Assembly (NCBI GenBank): GCA_031277855.1
Contig: JAITLO010000039.1
Span: 62,001-126,000, forward strand
Origin: Acidovorax sp.
Lineage (GTDB): Bacteria > Pseudomonadota > Gammaproteobacteria > Burkholderiales > Burkholderiaceae_C
Direction of reading: 5' to 3'
Length of the DNA: 64,000 nucleotides
A program made the position numbers and the translations under genes. The notes under the pieces were generated by a model. The model made no database searches, was not told where the DNA came from, and worked only from the letters and a program-made list of their open reading frames with translations. The stretch's first letter is position 1; each line of letters opens with the position of its first letter. This document shows, one piece after another, positions 36,535 through 44,532 of this stretch.

Positions 36535-36561
36535 CAATTAATTTGCATTGCAAATTAATTG
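36535..36561. promoter_or_regulatory. 27-bp perfect palindrome, MarR operator
   Basis: CAATTAATTTGCA-T-TGCAAATTAATTG: 13-bp perfect arms around a single T. AT-rich dyads of this form are typical MarR operators. Position just upstream of the MarR start suggests autorepression of the MarR-FUSC operon. Confidence 0.85.
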
Positions 36562-36700
36562 TTGTGCCATCTTATGGAGCCTGAAAGTAGCTGAAAAATA
36601 CACGGTGAGAGTAGATGCGTAGAGCATGTATTGCTATCAATAAAGAAGCTTTTCTTTTTGCTGAGCAGCACGCTGTGCCTGGTTTTGGGGTCTTGGGTTT

Positions 36701-36727
36701 ATCGCTATTCGTAAATTGAATAGCGAT
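36701..36727 (+). promoter_or_regulatory. ModE-type (Mo-box-like) inverted repeat before the TonB receptor operon
   Basis: ATCGCTATTC-GTAAATT-GAATAGCGAT: 10-bp perfect arms, 7-bp spacer. The half sites CGCTAT and ATAGCG are 11 bp apart, close to the Mo-box layout CGTTATATA-N6-TATATAACG. It ends 82 bp before the receptor start at 36810. No ModE gene is in the window. Match is by eye. Confidence 0.55.
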
Positions 36728-36809
36728 GGCTAGAATCGCCGCTCTTACGCTTTTTCACAAATTCCCGGCTGCACCTTGCGTGCGGTACGGGCCGTACTTT
36801 TCTTGCTGC

Positions 36810-38885
36810 ATGTCCCCACACCACCACGCTGATGCTGCGCGCCCCGCGCTTTCCGGTTTCCGACTTCGTTCCCCCTGGCTGTGGGCCGCACTGGCCTTGT
36901 CGCCAATACTTCCAGTGCTCCCCATGGCTGCGCTGGCCCAGGCCACCCCGGCCGCAGAAGCGGACAGCCAGACCTTTACCCTGGGCACGGTGGAAGTCAG
37001 CGGCCAGCGCCAGGCAGACCAGGGCGCTGGTGATATGCAGCGCGTGAACAGCGCAGAGATGGAGCAGGTCAACGCCAACACCGTGGCCGACGCCGTGCGC
37101 GAACTGCCCGGTATCAACCTGTCGCGCAACAACCGCAATGAGGAGATGATCAATCTGCGCGGTTTTGACTCGCGCCAGGTGCCCATCTATGTGGACGGCA
37201 TTCCCCTGTATGTGCCCTACGACGGCTATGTGGACCTGGGCCGCTTCACCACCTTTGACTTGGCCGAGATCAATGTGGCCAAGGGCGGTGCCTCGCTGCT
37301 CTACGGCCCCAACACCCTGGGTGGAGCGGTGAATCTGGTGACACGCAAGCCAGTCAAGGCCTTTGAGGGCGATGCGCGCATAGGCTTTGGCTCGGGCAAG
37401 GAGCGCAAGGCAGCCGTCAACCTGGGCGGAAACCTGGGCAGCTGGTACTACCAGTTGGGCGCTTCCTATCTGGATGCCGACAACTTCCCCTTGCCCAAGG
37501 GTTTCAAAGACTTCAAGGCCAAGCCCTCTGACACAGGCAGCCACCGCGAAAATTCCTACCGCACCGACAAGCGCCTGTCCTTCAAAGTCGGCCTGACGCC
37601 CAATGCTACTGATGAATACGCCCTAGGCTATGTGCACCAGGAGGGTGAAAAGGGTAACCCGGTCTACACCGGAAAATCGAAAATTGACAAGGCAGTGCGT
37701 TACTGGCGCTGGCCGTACTGGGACAAGGACAGCATTTATTTCCTGAGCACCACACGCATTGGCAGCGACAACGTGCTCAAGACCAGGCTGTACCACGACA
37801 CCTATAAAAACGGCCTGGACATGTACAAGGATGGCAGCTATGCCCAGCACGACCCCACCAGCAGCTACAAGGATGTAAGCCAGGGCGGCAGCGTGGAATG
37901 GGCCAACTACAGCTTGAAGGGCCATGAGCTGCGCTTTGCACTGCACTACAAGCAGGATGAGCACACCGATGCGGCTTCGGGTAAAGACCCTGAAAAACAC
38001 TACCGCGACGTGAGCACCTCGCTGGTGGCGGAAGACCGCATCCAGCTGGGCGAGCGCTGGAATCTGACGCTGGGCCTGAGCCATGAAAAGCGCCAGGCCA
38101 AGGAGGTCTATCGCTGGGATACCAGCTCCACCGAGGCCACCAATGGCCTGGCCAAGCTCAGCTATGCGTTGACGCCAGCAGGCGATGAAATCTACGCCAT
38201 TGCCTCGCACAAGACGCGCTTCCCCACCATCAAGGATCGTTACTCGGCCAAGATGGGACAGGCCTTGCCCAATCCCGACCTCAAACCCGAAGTCGCTAAC
38301 CATTTGGAGTTGGGAATCAACGGGCAGCCATGGCAGGGTGGGCGCGGCCAGGCTGCGATCTTCTACAGCCATGTGCGAGACCAAATTCAAGACGTAGAAA
38401 CAGACGTTTTTACCTGCGGAAAGAAAAACAATGAGTCTTGCAGGCAGGCACAGAACGTGGGCAAGACCCGCAACTGGGGCCTGGAGCTGTCACTGGCGCA
38501 AAAGCTGTCTGCGCAGTGGAAGGTCAATGCCGGCTACACCTATCTGAACCGCACCAACCTCAGCGACCGCAGCATCACGCTGACCGATACACCGCGCCAG
38601 CGTGTGTTTGCAGCCCTGCAATGGAACCCGCATGCCCAGTGGCAGCTGCGTACCGAGCTGGAGGCCGAGCAGGGCCGCAAGGTACCACTGGCCGCCAGTG
38701 GCCAGTCTTCGGTCTACCAGATGGCAGGCTACGGCGTGGTCAATCTGCGCGCCCGCTATCTGCCGCGCCCCGACACCACGCTGGACTTTGGCGTGGCCAA
38801 CGTGGGAGACAAGTGGTATGAGCTGGCCGATGGCCTGCCCATGCCCGGCCGCACGCTGTACGTGAATCTGGGCTACCGCTTCTGA
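36810..38885 (+). CDS. TonB-dependent outer-membrane receptor
   Basis: 691 residues from the ATG at 36810; the ATG at 36726 would overlap the dyad. Signal peptide ends near ALAQA. The plug domain starts with TFTLGTVEVSGQRQ, followed by VADAVRELPGINLSRN, NLRGFDSRQVPIYVDGIPL and YGPNTLGGAVNLVTRKP. A C-terminal 22-strand-type barrel ends YVNLGYRF. These receptors take up substrates against a gradient using TonB. It is the first gene of a six-gene block with a TupA-like protein, DUF2478 and an FecBCDE/MolABC-like ABC importer, so a metal oxyanion or its chelate is a plausible substrate. Confidence 0.9.
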   Translation: MSPHHHADAARPALSGFRLRSPWLWAALALSPILPVLPMAALAQATPAAEADSQTFTLGTVEVSGQRQADQGAGDMQRVNSAEMEQVNANTVADAVRELPGINLSRNNRNEEMINLRGFDSRQVPIYVDGIPLYVPYDGYVDLGRFTTFDLAEINVAKGGASLLYGPNTLGGAVNLVTRKPVKAFEGDARIGFGSGKERKAAVNLGGNLGSWYYQLGASYLDADNFPLPKGFKDFKAKPSDTGSHRENSYRTDKRLSFKVGLTPNATDEYALGYVHQEGEKGNPVYTGKSKIDKAVRYWRWPYWDKDSIYFLSTTRIGSDNVLKTRLYHDTYKNGLDMYKDGSYAQHDPTSSYKDVSQGGSVEWANYSLKGHELRFALHYKQDEHTDAASGKDPEKHYRDVSTSLVAEDRIQLGERWNLTLGLSHEKRQAKEVYRWDTSSTEATNGLAKLSYALTPAGDEIYAIASHKTRFPTIKDRYSAKMGQALPNPDLKPEVANHLELGINGQPWQGGRGQAAIFYSHVRDQIQDVETDVFTCGKKNNESCRQAQNVGKTRNWGLELSLAQKLSAQWKVNAGYTYLNRTNLSDRSITLTDTPRQRVFAALQWNPHAQWQLRTELEAEQGRKVPLAASGQSSVYQMAGYGVVNLRARYLPRPDTTLDFGVANVGDKWYELADGLPMPGRTLYVNLGYRF

Positions 38886-39766
38886 TGGCACAAGGGCTGA
38901 ACCGTCGCCAATGGCTGCAGCACAGCGCCACAGCCGGCGCCGTGCTGGGCCTGGGTGGCTGCGCTTCCATAGCCCATCCACCTTCCGCATCGGGCGTCCA
39001 GGTCGCTGCCGTGGGCGGCCTGGTGCTGTGCGGTGTGTGGCCACGCGTGGCCCAGGCCGCCAGCCAGGCACTGGCCTTGCCGGTGACTACCGTGGCCGCC
39101 GCACCCAAGGAGGGCGTGGTACCTGCCTTTGCACGTGGCGATGCGCAGATGCTGCTGATCCACGCCAGTGACGAAGCCATGGCGCTGGAAGCCGCAGGCC
39201 TGGCCGGCCCTGCCCGCGTCTGGGGCTGGAACGAGCATGTGATTGCCGGCCCTGCCGCCGACCCTGTGGGTGTGCGCCAGGCAGCCAGCGGCACCGATGC
39301 GCTGCGTCGCATTGCGCGGGCCCAGGCCCCTTTTATTGCGCTGCGCGATCCCGGCAGCTACACCGTGGTGCAGCGCCTGTGGCGGCGTGGCGGTGTGCGG
39401 CCCGATGCCCGCTGGCTGCGGGTGGACACCGGCCCCCAGCCCCAGGCCGTGCTGCAACTGGCGGCCGAGTTGCAGGCCTATGCCGTGGTGGGCCATATCC
39501 CGCTGCACTTTGGCAAGATGAGCGGGCCGGGTATCGAGCTGCTGCTGCATGGCGACCCGCTGATGCGCCGCCCCTATGTGCTGCTGACCCCTGGCCCCAA
39601 GCACCCTGCCACGCAGGCCCAGCGCCAGGCCGTGCAAGAGCTGGCAGACTATCTGCTGGGCCCTGCCGGCCAACAGGCCTTGGCACATGCCAATGCCGCT
39701 ACGGCCGGCCCCTGGGTGTTTGCGCGCGACAGCGTGCCAGCCGGCCTGAACACCGGCGCCGATTGA
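38885..39766 (+). CDS. TupA-like substrate-binding lipoprotein (tungstate/molybdate type), Tat signal
   Basis: 293 residues; its start overlaps the receptor stop (TGATG). Tat signal NRRQWLQHSATAGAVLGLGGC with lipobox LGGC. The mature domain follows TupA: FIALRDPGSYTVVQRLWRRGGV (compare the SRGDxSGTHxxExxLW motif), RWLRVDTGPQPQAVLQLAAE, AYAVVGHIPLHF and LLLHGDPLMRRPYVLL. TupA binds tungstate or molybdate for a TupBC importer. No TupBC is adjacent, so it may feed the FecCD-type permease nearby or act as a sensor/scavenger. The SRGD/SGTH motif is degenerate, so oxyanion binding is not certain. Confidence 0.7.
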   Translation: MAQGLNRRQWLQHSATAGAVLGLGGCASIAHPPSASGVQVAAVGGLVLCGVWPRVAQAASQALALPVTTVAAAPKEGVVPAFARGDAQMLLIHASDEAMALEAAGLAGPARVWGWNEHVIAGPAADPVGVRQAASGTDALRRIARAQAPFIALRDPGSYTVVQRLWRRGGVRPDARWLRVDTGPQPQAVLQLAAELQAYAVVGHIPLHFGKMSGPGIELLLHGDPLMRRPYVLLTPGPKHPATQAQRQAVQELADYLLGPAGQQALAHANAATAGPWVFARDSVPAGLNTGAD

Positions 39767-39870
39767 TACGGATTTGCCTTCAATCGTCAAACGTTGTTGG
39801 GTCGCCTTGTCGTGCTGCCGCACTGCCTGCGGCTCCCCGCCTAGTGATCCCATTGAATGCAAAACCGTAT
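39766..39870 (+). repeat. Family C repeat, copy 4
   Basis: It begins at the last base of the TupA-like gene's stop. Outer arm ATACGG-a-TTTGC-c-TTCAAT (39766-39784) pairs with ATTGAA-t-GCAAA-a-CCGTAT (39852-39870): 17 bp in three runs separated by two mismatches. The family core, TTGTTGGGTCGCCTTGTCGTG..CACTGCCTGCGGC, is inside. It lies within the putative Mo/W operon, between its second and third genes. Confidence 0.8.
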
Positions 39871-39881
39871 GAGTGCATTGC

Positions 39882-40439
39882 ATGACCGCTTCTTCTGCTT
39901 CTCTTGACGATTCCGCGCTGCCGCTGGCCGCGCTGCTCCACGCCGATGACTGCCACGATATGGACGCGCTGCTGGAGCGCGTGGCCCGGCGCCTGATGGC
40001 GGCGGGCTGGCAGGTTGGTGGCCTGGTGTTTCGCATGGACCACTATGCCAACGGAAACAAGCGCATGCGCTTGTTTGATCTGCGCAGCGATGCCGAGTTC
40101 GAGCTCTCGCAAGACCTGGGGGCATCTTCCGATGCCTGCAGCCTCAACCCCCAGGCCATTGCCCAGGCCAGCGCCGTGCTGCGCCAGGCCTTGGCAGACC
40201 AGGTGCAGCTGATGCTGGTCAACCGCTTTGGCCAGGTCGAGGCCCTCGGTGGTGGCTTTGCCCAGGAGTTTGCGGCCTGCGTGGAGGCCGGTCTGCCGGT
40301 GCTCACCGCGGTGGCCCTGCGCCATGCCAGCGAATGGCAGCGCTTTACCGGTGGAGCGCATTGCACGCTGGCGGGTGATGAAGAGGCCGTGCATGCCTGG
40401 TGTGTGCAGCAGCTGCAGGCTGCAGAGACTGCGCGATGA
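39882..40439 (+). CDS. DUF2478 protein
   Basis: 185 residues from the ATG at 39882. It shows RMRLFDLRSDAEFELSQDLGASSDACSLNPQAI, LMLVNRFGQVEALGGGF and AACVEAGLPVLTAVA. This is the DUF2478 pattern; such proteins are often found beside molybdenum transport or cofactor genes and are thought to resemble THEP1-like nucleotide-binding folds, although no P-loop is evident here. Its 3' end overlaps the next gene (ATGA), so it belongs to the importer operon. Molecular role unknown. Confidence 0.72.
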   Translation: MTASSASLDDSALPLAALLHADDCHDMDALLERVARRLMAAGWQVGGLVFRMDHYANGNKRMRLFDLRSDAEFELSQDLGASSDACSLNPQAIAQASAVLRQALADQVQLMLVNRFGQVEALGGGFAQEFAACVEAGLPVLTAVALRHASEWQRFTGGAHCTLAGDEEAVHAWCVQQLQAAETAR

Positions 40440-41500
40440 AGCCCCAGCTCACACGCCGCCATCTGCTGGGTGGCCTGGCTGCCTGGGGCGCAGCTGCGGC
40501 CTGGCCGCTGCAGGCCGCGATCCCCGTCGCGGCGACCAGCACCATTGCCGCGCGCTTTGGCCCACTGCCTGCCGCTCCCCAGCGCGTATTTGCCGCAGGG
40601 CCTCCGGCTGGTGTGCTGGTGGCCGCGCTGGCGCCGCAGCAGCTGATGGGCTGGCCCATGCAGCTGTCCGATGTGGCACGCAGCTATCTGGGGCCGCAGC
40701 TGCGTGCCCTGCCGCATCTGGGGCGCTTGTCCGGCCGGGGCAGCACCATGCCGCTGGAAGCCTTGCTGGCGCTGCAACCCTCGCTGGTGCTGGATGCCGG
40801 CACGGCCGATGCCACCTATGTCTCGGCCACCGAGCGCCTGGCGCGCCAGACCGGCCTGCCCTGCGTGCTGGTGCAGGGCAGCCTGCCCGATCATGCCCGC
40901 CAGCTGCGCGAGGTGGGTGCGCTCCTGGGTGTGGCTGCGCGCGGCGAAACCCTGGCCCAGTACGCCGACGCCATGGCCGCCCTGGTGGCCCAGGTGGTGG
41001 GCAGCCTGCCCATGGCCCAACGCCCACGGGTCTATCTGGGCCGCAGCGCCAATGGCCTGGAGACCGGCCTGGCCGGCTCCATCAATGTGGAAGTGATCGA
41101 GTTTGCCGGTGGCCGCAATGTGGCGGCCGCTGCCGGGCGCGGCGGGCTGACGCGGGTGTCCATGGAGCAGATGCTGGCCTGGGACCCGGAAGTCATACTC
41201 ACCCAGGAGCCGGCCTTTGCCGCGCTGCTGCGCAGCGACCCGCTGTGGCGTGGCATCAGCGCTGTGCGCAGCGGCCGCATCCATCTGGCGCCCATGCTGC
41301 CCTTTGGCTGGCTGGATGGTCCGCCCAGCGTGAACCGCTTGATCGGTGTGCGCTGGCTGCTGGAAAAGCTGCACCCCGGCCATGCCGCGCTGCGTGGCCT
41401 GCCGCCACTGGCCCAGGCCGTGCGCGAGTTTTACGCCCTGTTCTATGGTGCCCAGCTTTCCGATGCACAGGTGCAGAACCTGCTGGGCATTGCGCGCTGA
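40436..41500 (+). CDS. ABC transporter periplasmic binding protein (BtuF/FecB/MolB type), Tat signal
   Basis: 354 residues, starting inside the previous stop (ATGA). Tat-like signal with RRHLLGGLAAWGAAAAWPLQA. Class III binding-protein fold: RVFAAGPPAGVLVAALAP, then MPLEALLALQPSLVLDAGTA, RQLREVGALLGVAAR, ARPRVYLGRS-like strand, EQMLAWDPEVILTQ and RLIGVRWLLEKLHP. This class delivers siderophores, haem, cobalamin and, in Haemophilus MolABC, molybdate/tungstate. With TupA-like and DUF2478 neighbours and a Mo-box-like site, an oxyanion is favoured, but sequence alone does not decide. Confidence 0.82.
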   Translation: MKPQLTRRHLLGGLAAWGAAAAWPLQAAIPVAATSTIAARFGPLPAAPQRVFAAGPPAGVLVAALAPQQLMGWPMQLSDVARSYLGPQLRALPHLGRLSGRGSTMPLEALLALQPSLVLDAGTADATYVSATERLARQTGLPCVLVQGSLPDHARQLREVGALLGVAARGETLAQYADAMAALVAQVVGSLPMAQRPRVYLGRSANGLETGLAGSINVEVIEFAGGRNVAAAAGRGGLTRVSMEQMLAWDPEVILTQEPAFAALLRSDPLWRGISAVRSGRIHLAPMLPFGWLDGPPSVNRLIGVRWLLEKLHPGHAALRGLPPLAQAVREFYALFYGAQLSDAQVQNLLGIAR

Positions 41501-41535
41501 GACCTTTGCAACACCTGCTTTTCAACACCTCACAG

Positions 41536-41558
41536 GCCGCTATGGATGACATAGCGGC
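41536..41558. promoter_or_regulatory. Hairpin/dyad between binding protein and permease genes
   Basis: GCCGCTAT-GGATGAC-ATAGCGGC: 8-bp perfect arms. The CGCTAT/ATAGCG ends repeat the half sites of the dyad at 36701, but the spacing is shorter (7 bp between them). It could be a second regulator site or an RNA hairpin balancing expression of the permease. Confidence 0.4.
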
Positions 41559-41600
41559 TTGTGTATATCCTCCATGGCTTTCGCGCTGAATTGAATTTGA

Positions 41601-42674
41601 ATGCCTGATTCTGAAAGCACTGGCAGCTCACAAAAAAAGAGTGCACCAAAGTGTGCGCCTGTATCCGCACGCTGGGGCTGGCTGCTGGCCCTGGGCCTGC
41701 TGCTGGCGGTACTGCTCTGGGCCCTGGCCGTGGGCCAGTTCGCGCTGTCGCCGCAGCAGCTGGGTCAGGCGCTGTGGGCAGCGCTCACCGGTGCACCGTC
41801 GCCCTTGCCGCCCCATGCCGAGACCGTGCTGTGGAATATCCGCCTGCCGCGCATTGCCGCCGGCATGGTGGTGGGCGCCGCACTGGCCGCAGCCGGCGCG
41901 GCCTACCAGGGCATGTTCCGCAACCCCTTGGTGTCGCCCGATATTCTGGGCGTCTCGGCCGGCGCCGGCCTGGGCGCGGTGCTGGGCATTTTCATGGGCT
42001 GGAGCATGGTGATGGTGCAGCTACTGGCCTTTGGCGGCGGCCTGGCGGCCGTGGCCGTGGTGGTGGCCGTCGCGGCCAGCGTGCGCCGCCATGACCCGGT
42101 GCTGGTGCTGGTCTTGGCCGGCATTGCCCTGGGCGCGCTGCTGGGCGCCGGCATTGCCTTGATCAAGACCCTGGCCGACCCCAACACCCAGCTGCCCTCC
42201 ATCACCTTCTGGCTCATGGGAGGGCTGAGCGCCGTCACCTTGCAGGAGGTGCGCGTTACCGCGCCGCTGATGCTGGCCGCGCTGGTACCCCTGGTGCTGC
42301 TGCGCTGGCGCATCAATCTGCTGGGCCTGCCCGATGAAGAGGCCCTGGCCCTGGGCGTGCAAGTGGGCCGGCTGCGCTTGCTGCTGGTGGCCTGTGCCAC
42401 GCTGGGCACGGCGGCGGCCGTGTCCCTGGCCGGCATTGTGGGCTGGGTGGGCCTGGTTGTGCCCCATGTGGCGCGGCTGCTGGTGGGGCCGAACTTTGTG
42501 CGCCTGCTGCCGGCCTCGGTGCTGCTGGGCGCCGGCTTTGTGGTAGCGGCCGATACGCTGGCACGCACGGCAGCGCGCATCGAGCTGCCGCTGGGCATTC
42601 TCACCGCCCTGGTGGGTGCGCCGTTCTTTCTCTATCTGCTGGCCCGTACCGGCCGGCGCGAGGGCGGGGAATGA
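41601..42674 (+). CDS. FecCD-family ABC permease
   Basis: 357 residues with about ten hydrophobic segments. Signature FecCD/BtuC motifs: WNIRLPRIAAGMVVGAALAAAGAAYQGMFRNPLVSPDILGVSAGAGLGA, SITFWLMGGLSAVTLQEVR, GIVGWVGLVVPHVARLLVGPNF and GILTALVGAPFFLYLL. It forms the membrane channel of a type II importer. The following ATPase gene overlaps it by 4 nt. The same family includes MolB/MolC for molybdate in Haemophilus. Confidence 0.93.
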   Translation: MPDSESTGSSQKKSAPKCAPVSARWGWLLALGLLLAVLLWALAVGQFALSPQQLGQALWAALTGAPSPLPPHAETVLWNIRLPRIAAGMVVGAALAAAGAAYQGMFRNPLVSPDILGVSAGAGLGAVLGIFMGWSMVMVQLLAFGGGLAAVAVVVAVAASVRRHDPVLVLVLAGIALGALLGAGIALIKTLADPNTQLPSITFWLMGGLSAVTLQEVRVTAPLMLAALVPLVLLRWRINLLGLPDEEALALGVQVGRLRLLLVACATLGTAAAVSLAGIVGWVGLVVPHVARLLVGPNFVRLLPASVLLGAGFVVAADTLARTAARIELPLGILTALVGAPFFLYLLARTGRREGGE

Positions 42675-43456
42675 CGCTGCCGCACACCGCCATCCCCGTG
42701 CTGCAGCTGCAGCAGCTGTGCACCGGCCATGGCCGCCGCGTGGTGGGCCAGGACTTGAGTCTGGAGATTGCTGCCGGCGAGGTGCTGTGCCTGCTGGGAC
42801 CGAATGGCTGTGGCAAGACCACCTTGTTTCGCACCGTGCTGGGCCTGCTGGCGCCCCTGGGCGGCCAGGTGCTGGTGCAGGGCCAGCCGGTGCAGCGCTG
42901 GCCGCGCGCTGAATTTGCACGCCGCGTGGGCTATGTGCCCCAGGCGCAGAACGGGGTGTTTGCCTTCAGCGTGCTGGACATGGTGCTGATGGGCCGCGCC
43001 GCACGCTTGCCTGCCCTGTCCCAACCTTCGGCAGCCGACCGCGCCATGGCCCTGCAATGCCTGGAGCGTTTGGGCATGGCTCATCTGGCGCCGCGCCGCT
43101 ATACCGAGCTCAGCGGGGGCGAACGCCAACTGGTGTTGATCGCCCGGGCCCTGGCCCAGGAGCCGCTGCTGTTGGTGATGGACGAGCCCGCCGCCAGCCT
43201 GGACTTTGGCAACCAGATCCGGGTGCTGGCCCAGGTTGCCGCGCTGCGCAGCCAGGGCATGGCGGTGCTGATGTCCACCCACCAGCCCGAACACGCGCTG
43301 CGCGTGGCCGACCGCATTGCCCTGCTGGGCCAGGGCAAGCTGCTGGCCGTGGGCGCACCGCAGGCCACGGCCACACCTTCGGCACTGGCAGCGCTCTATG
43401 GCATCAGCCAGGCCGAGATGGATGCCCATGTGCGCGCAGGTCGGCTGGCCGGCTGA
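42671..43456 (+). CDS. ABC transporter ATP-binding protein (FecE/BtuD/MolC type)
   Basis: 261 residues. Walker A LLGPNGCGKTTLFR (about 39-52), Q-loop in YVPQAQNGVFAF, signature ELSGGERQLVLIARALAQEP, Walker B LLLVMDEPAASLDFGN and the switch His in MSTHQPEHAL. It powers the FecCD permease with which it overlaps. It is the last gene of the operon. Confidence 0.95.
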   Translation: MTLPHTAIPVLQLQQLCTGHGRRVVGQDLSLEIAAGEVLCLLGPNGCGKTTLFRTVLGLLAPLGGQVLVQGQPVQRWPRAEFARRVGYVPQAQNGVFAFSVLDMVLMGRAARLPALSQPSAADRAMALQCLERLGMAHLAPRRYTELSGGERQLVLIARALAQEPLLLVMDEPAASLDFGNQIRVLAQVAALRSQGMAVLMSTHQPEHALRVADRIALLGQGKLLAVGAPQATATPSALAALYGISQAEMDAHVRAGRLAG

Positions 43457-43465
43457 TGCCCAGCC

Positions 43466-44455
43466 TTAGTTCGCCTCGGCGCCCGACTGTTTGACCACCT
43501 GCTTCCACTGCTGGAATTCCTTTTCCTGGCGGGCAGCCAGTTGCTGCGGGCCGTCATGCATGGCGGTGACGCCCAACTGCTGGAAGCGCTGCTGCAGGGT
43601 CGGGGTTTTCATCGCGGCCTGCACGGCGGCATAAAGGCGGTCCACCACGGCCGTGGGGGTGCCACGCGGGGCGTAGAAAGCCACCCACAGATCGCCGCTG
43701 AAGCCGGGCAGCGCCTCGGCAATCGCCGGCACATCGGGCAGCAGGGCCACGCGGCTGGTGCTGCTCACGCCGATGGCACGCAGCTTGCCGCCTTTGACGG
43801 CTTCCACGGCCGAGGGCAGGCTGGCAAACAGCATGGGTGCCTGGTTGCCCATCACATCGCTCATGGCCGGGGCCACGCCCTTGTAGGGCACATGCTGCAG
43901 GCCCAGCTTGCCTTGTTCATTCAGCATCTCGCCCAGCAAATGGTTCAGCGTGCCGCTGCCGGCCGAGGCGTATTGGTAGTAATGCTGGGGCTTGGCTTTG
44001 ACGGCGGCGAGAAACTCCTTCAGGTTGTTGGCCGGGAATGAGGGGTGTACGCACAGCACATTCGGCACCGAGCCTACGGCGGCAATGGGCATGAAGTCCT
44101 GGATGGGATCAAAGCCCGGTTTTTTGTAGACCCAGGGCACGATCAGCTGGTTGCTGTTGGCCGTGAACAGAATGTTGTAGCCATCGGGCTGCTCGCGCTT
44201 GGCGGCCTGGGTGCCGATCACGCCACCGGCGCCCGCTTTGTTGTTGACCACCAGGGGCTGGCCCAGCTGCGCTGCCATTTGCTCGGCCATGATGCGCGCC
44301 ACGATGTCCACCGTGCCGCCCGGGGCGGTGGGCACGGTGATGGTGATGGGCTTGTCCGGGTAGGCGGCCAGCGCGGCAGAGGACCATGCCAGGGTGGCGG
44401 TGGCACAGGCCAGCAAGGCGATGCGGCGGGACAGAGAGGCAGGGGTCTTGGCCAT
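43466..44455 (-). CDS. Bug/TctC-family solute-binding protein
   Basis: 329 residues from the ATG at 44455 (GGAG five nt upstream). Signal peptide MAKTPASLSRRIALLACATATLAWSSAALA. Motifs: YPDKPITITVPTAPGGTVDIVAR, VVNNKAGAGGVIGT, GTLNHLLGEML, HVPYKGVAPAMSDVMGNQ. It is the second gene after the amidase and likely cotranscribed; an amide or carboxylate could be shared between binding protein and amidase. Confidence 0.92.
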   Translation of the reverse strand: MAKTPASLSRRIALLACATATLAWSSAALAAYPDKPITITVPTAPGGTVDIVARIMAEQMAAQLGQPLVVNNKAGAGGVIGTQAAKREQPDGYNILFTANSNQLIVPWVYKKPGFDPIQDFMPIAAVGSVPNVLCVHPSFPANNLKEFLAAVKAKPQHYYQYASAGSGTLNHLLGEMLNEQGKLGLQHVPYKGVAPAMSDVMGNQAPMLFASLPSAVEAVKGGKLRAIGVSSTSRVALLPDVPAIAEALPGFSGDLWVAFYAPRGTPTAVVDRLYAAVQAAMKTPTLQQRFQQLGVTAMHDGPQQLAARQEKEFQQWKQVVKQSGAEAN

Positions 44456-44532
44456 GAAAGCTCCAGTGCAAAAAGAACCGAGGTGAAAAAGCATCCCGAA
44501 AGGGGAGAGAGGGAGAAAGAAAAAGCGGGCGT

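Noticed and set aside
36701..36727. Fur box for the TonB receptor
   Set aside because: The dyad does not resemble the GATAATGATAATCATTATC consensus; its CGCTAT/ATAGCG half sites fit a Mo-box better.
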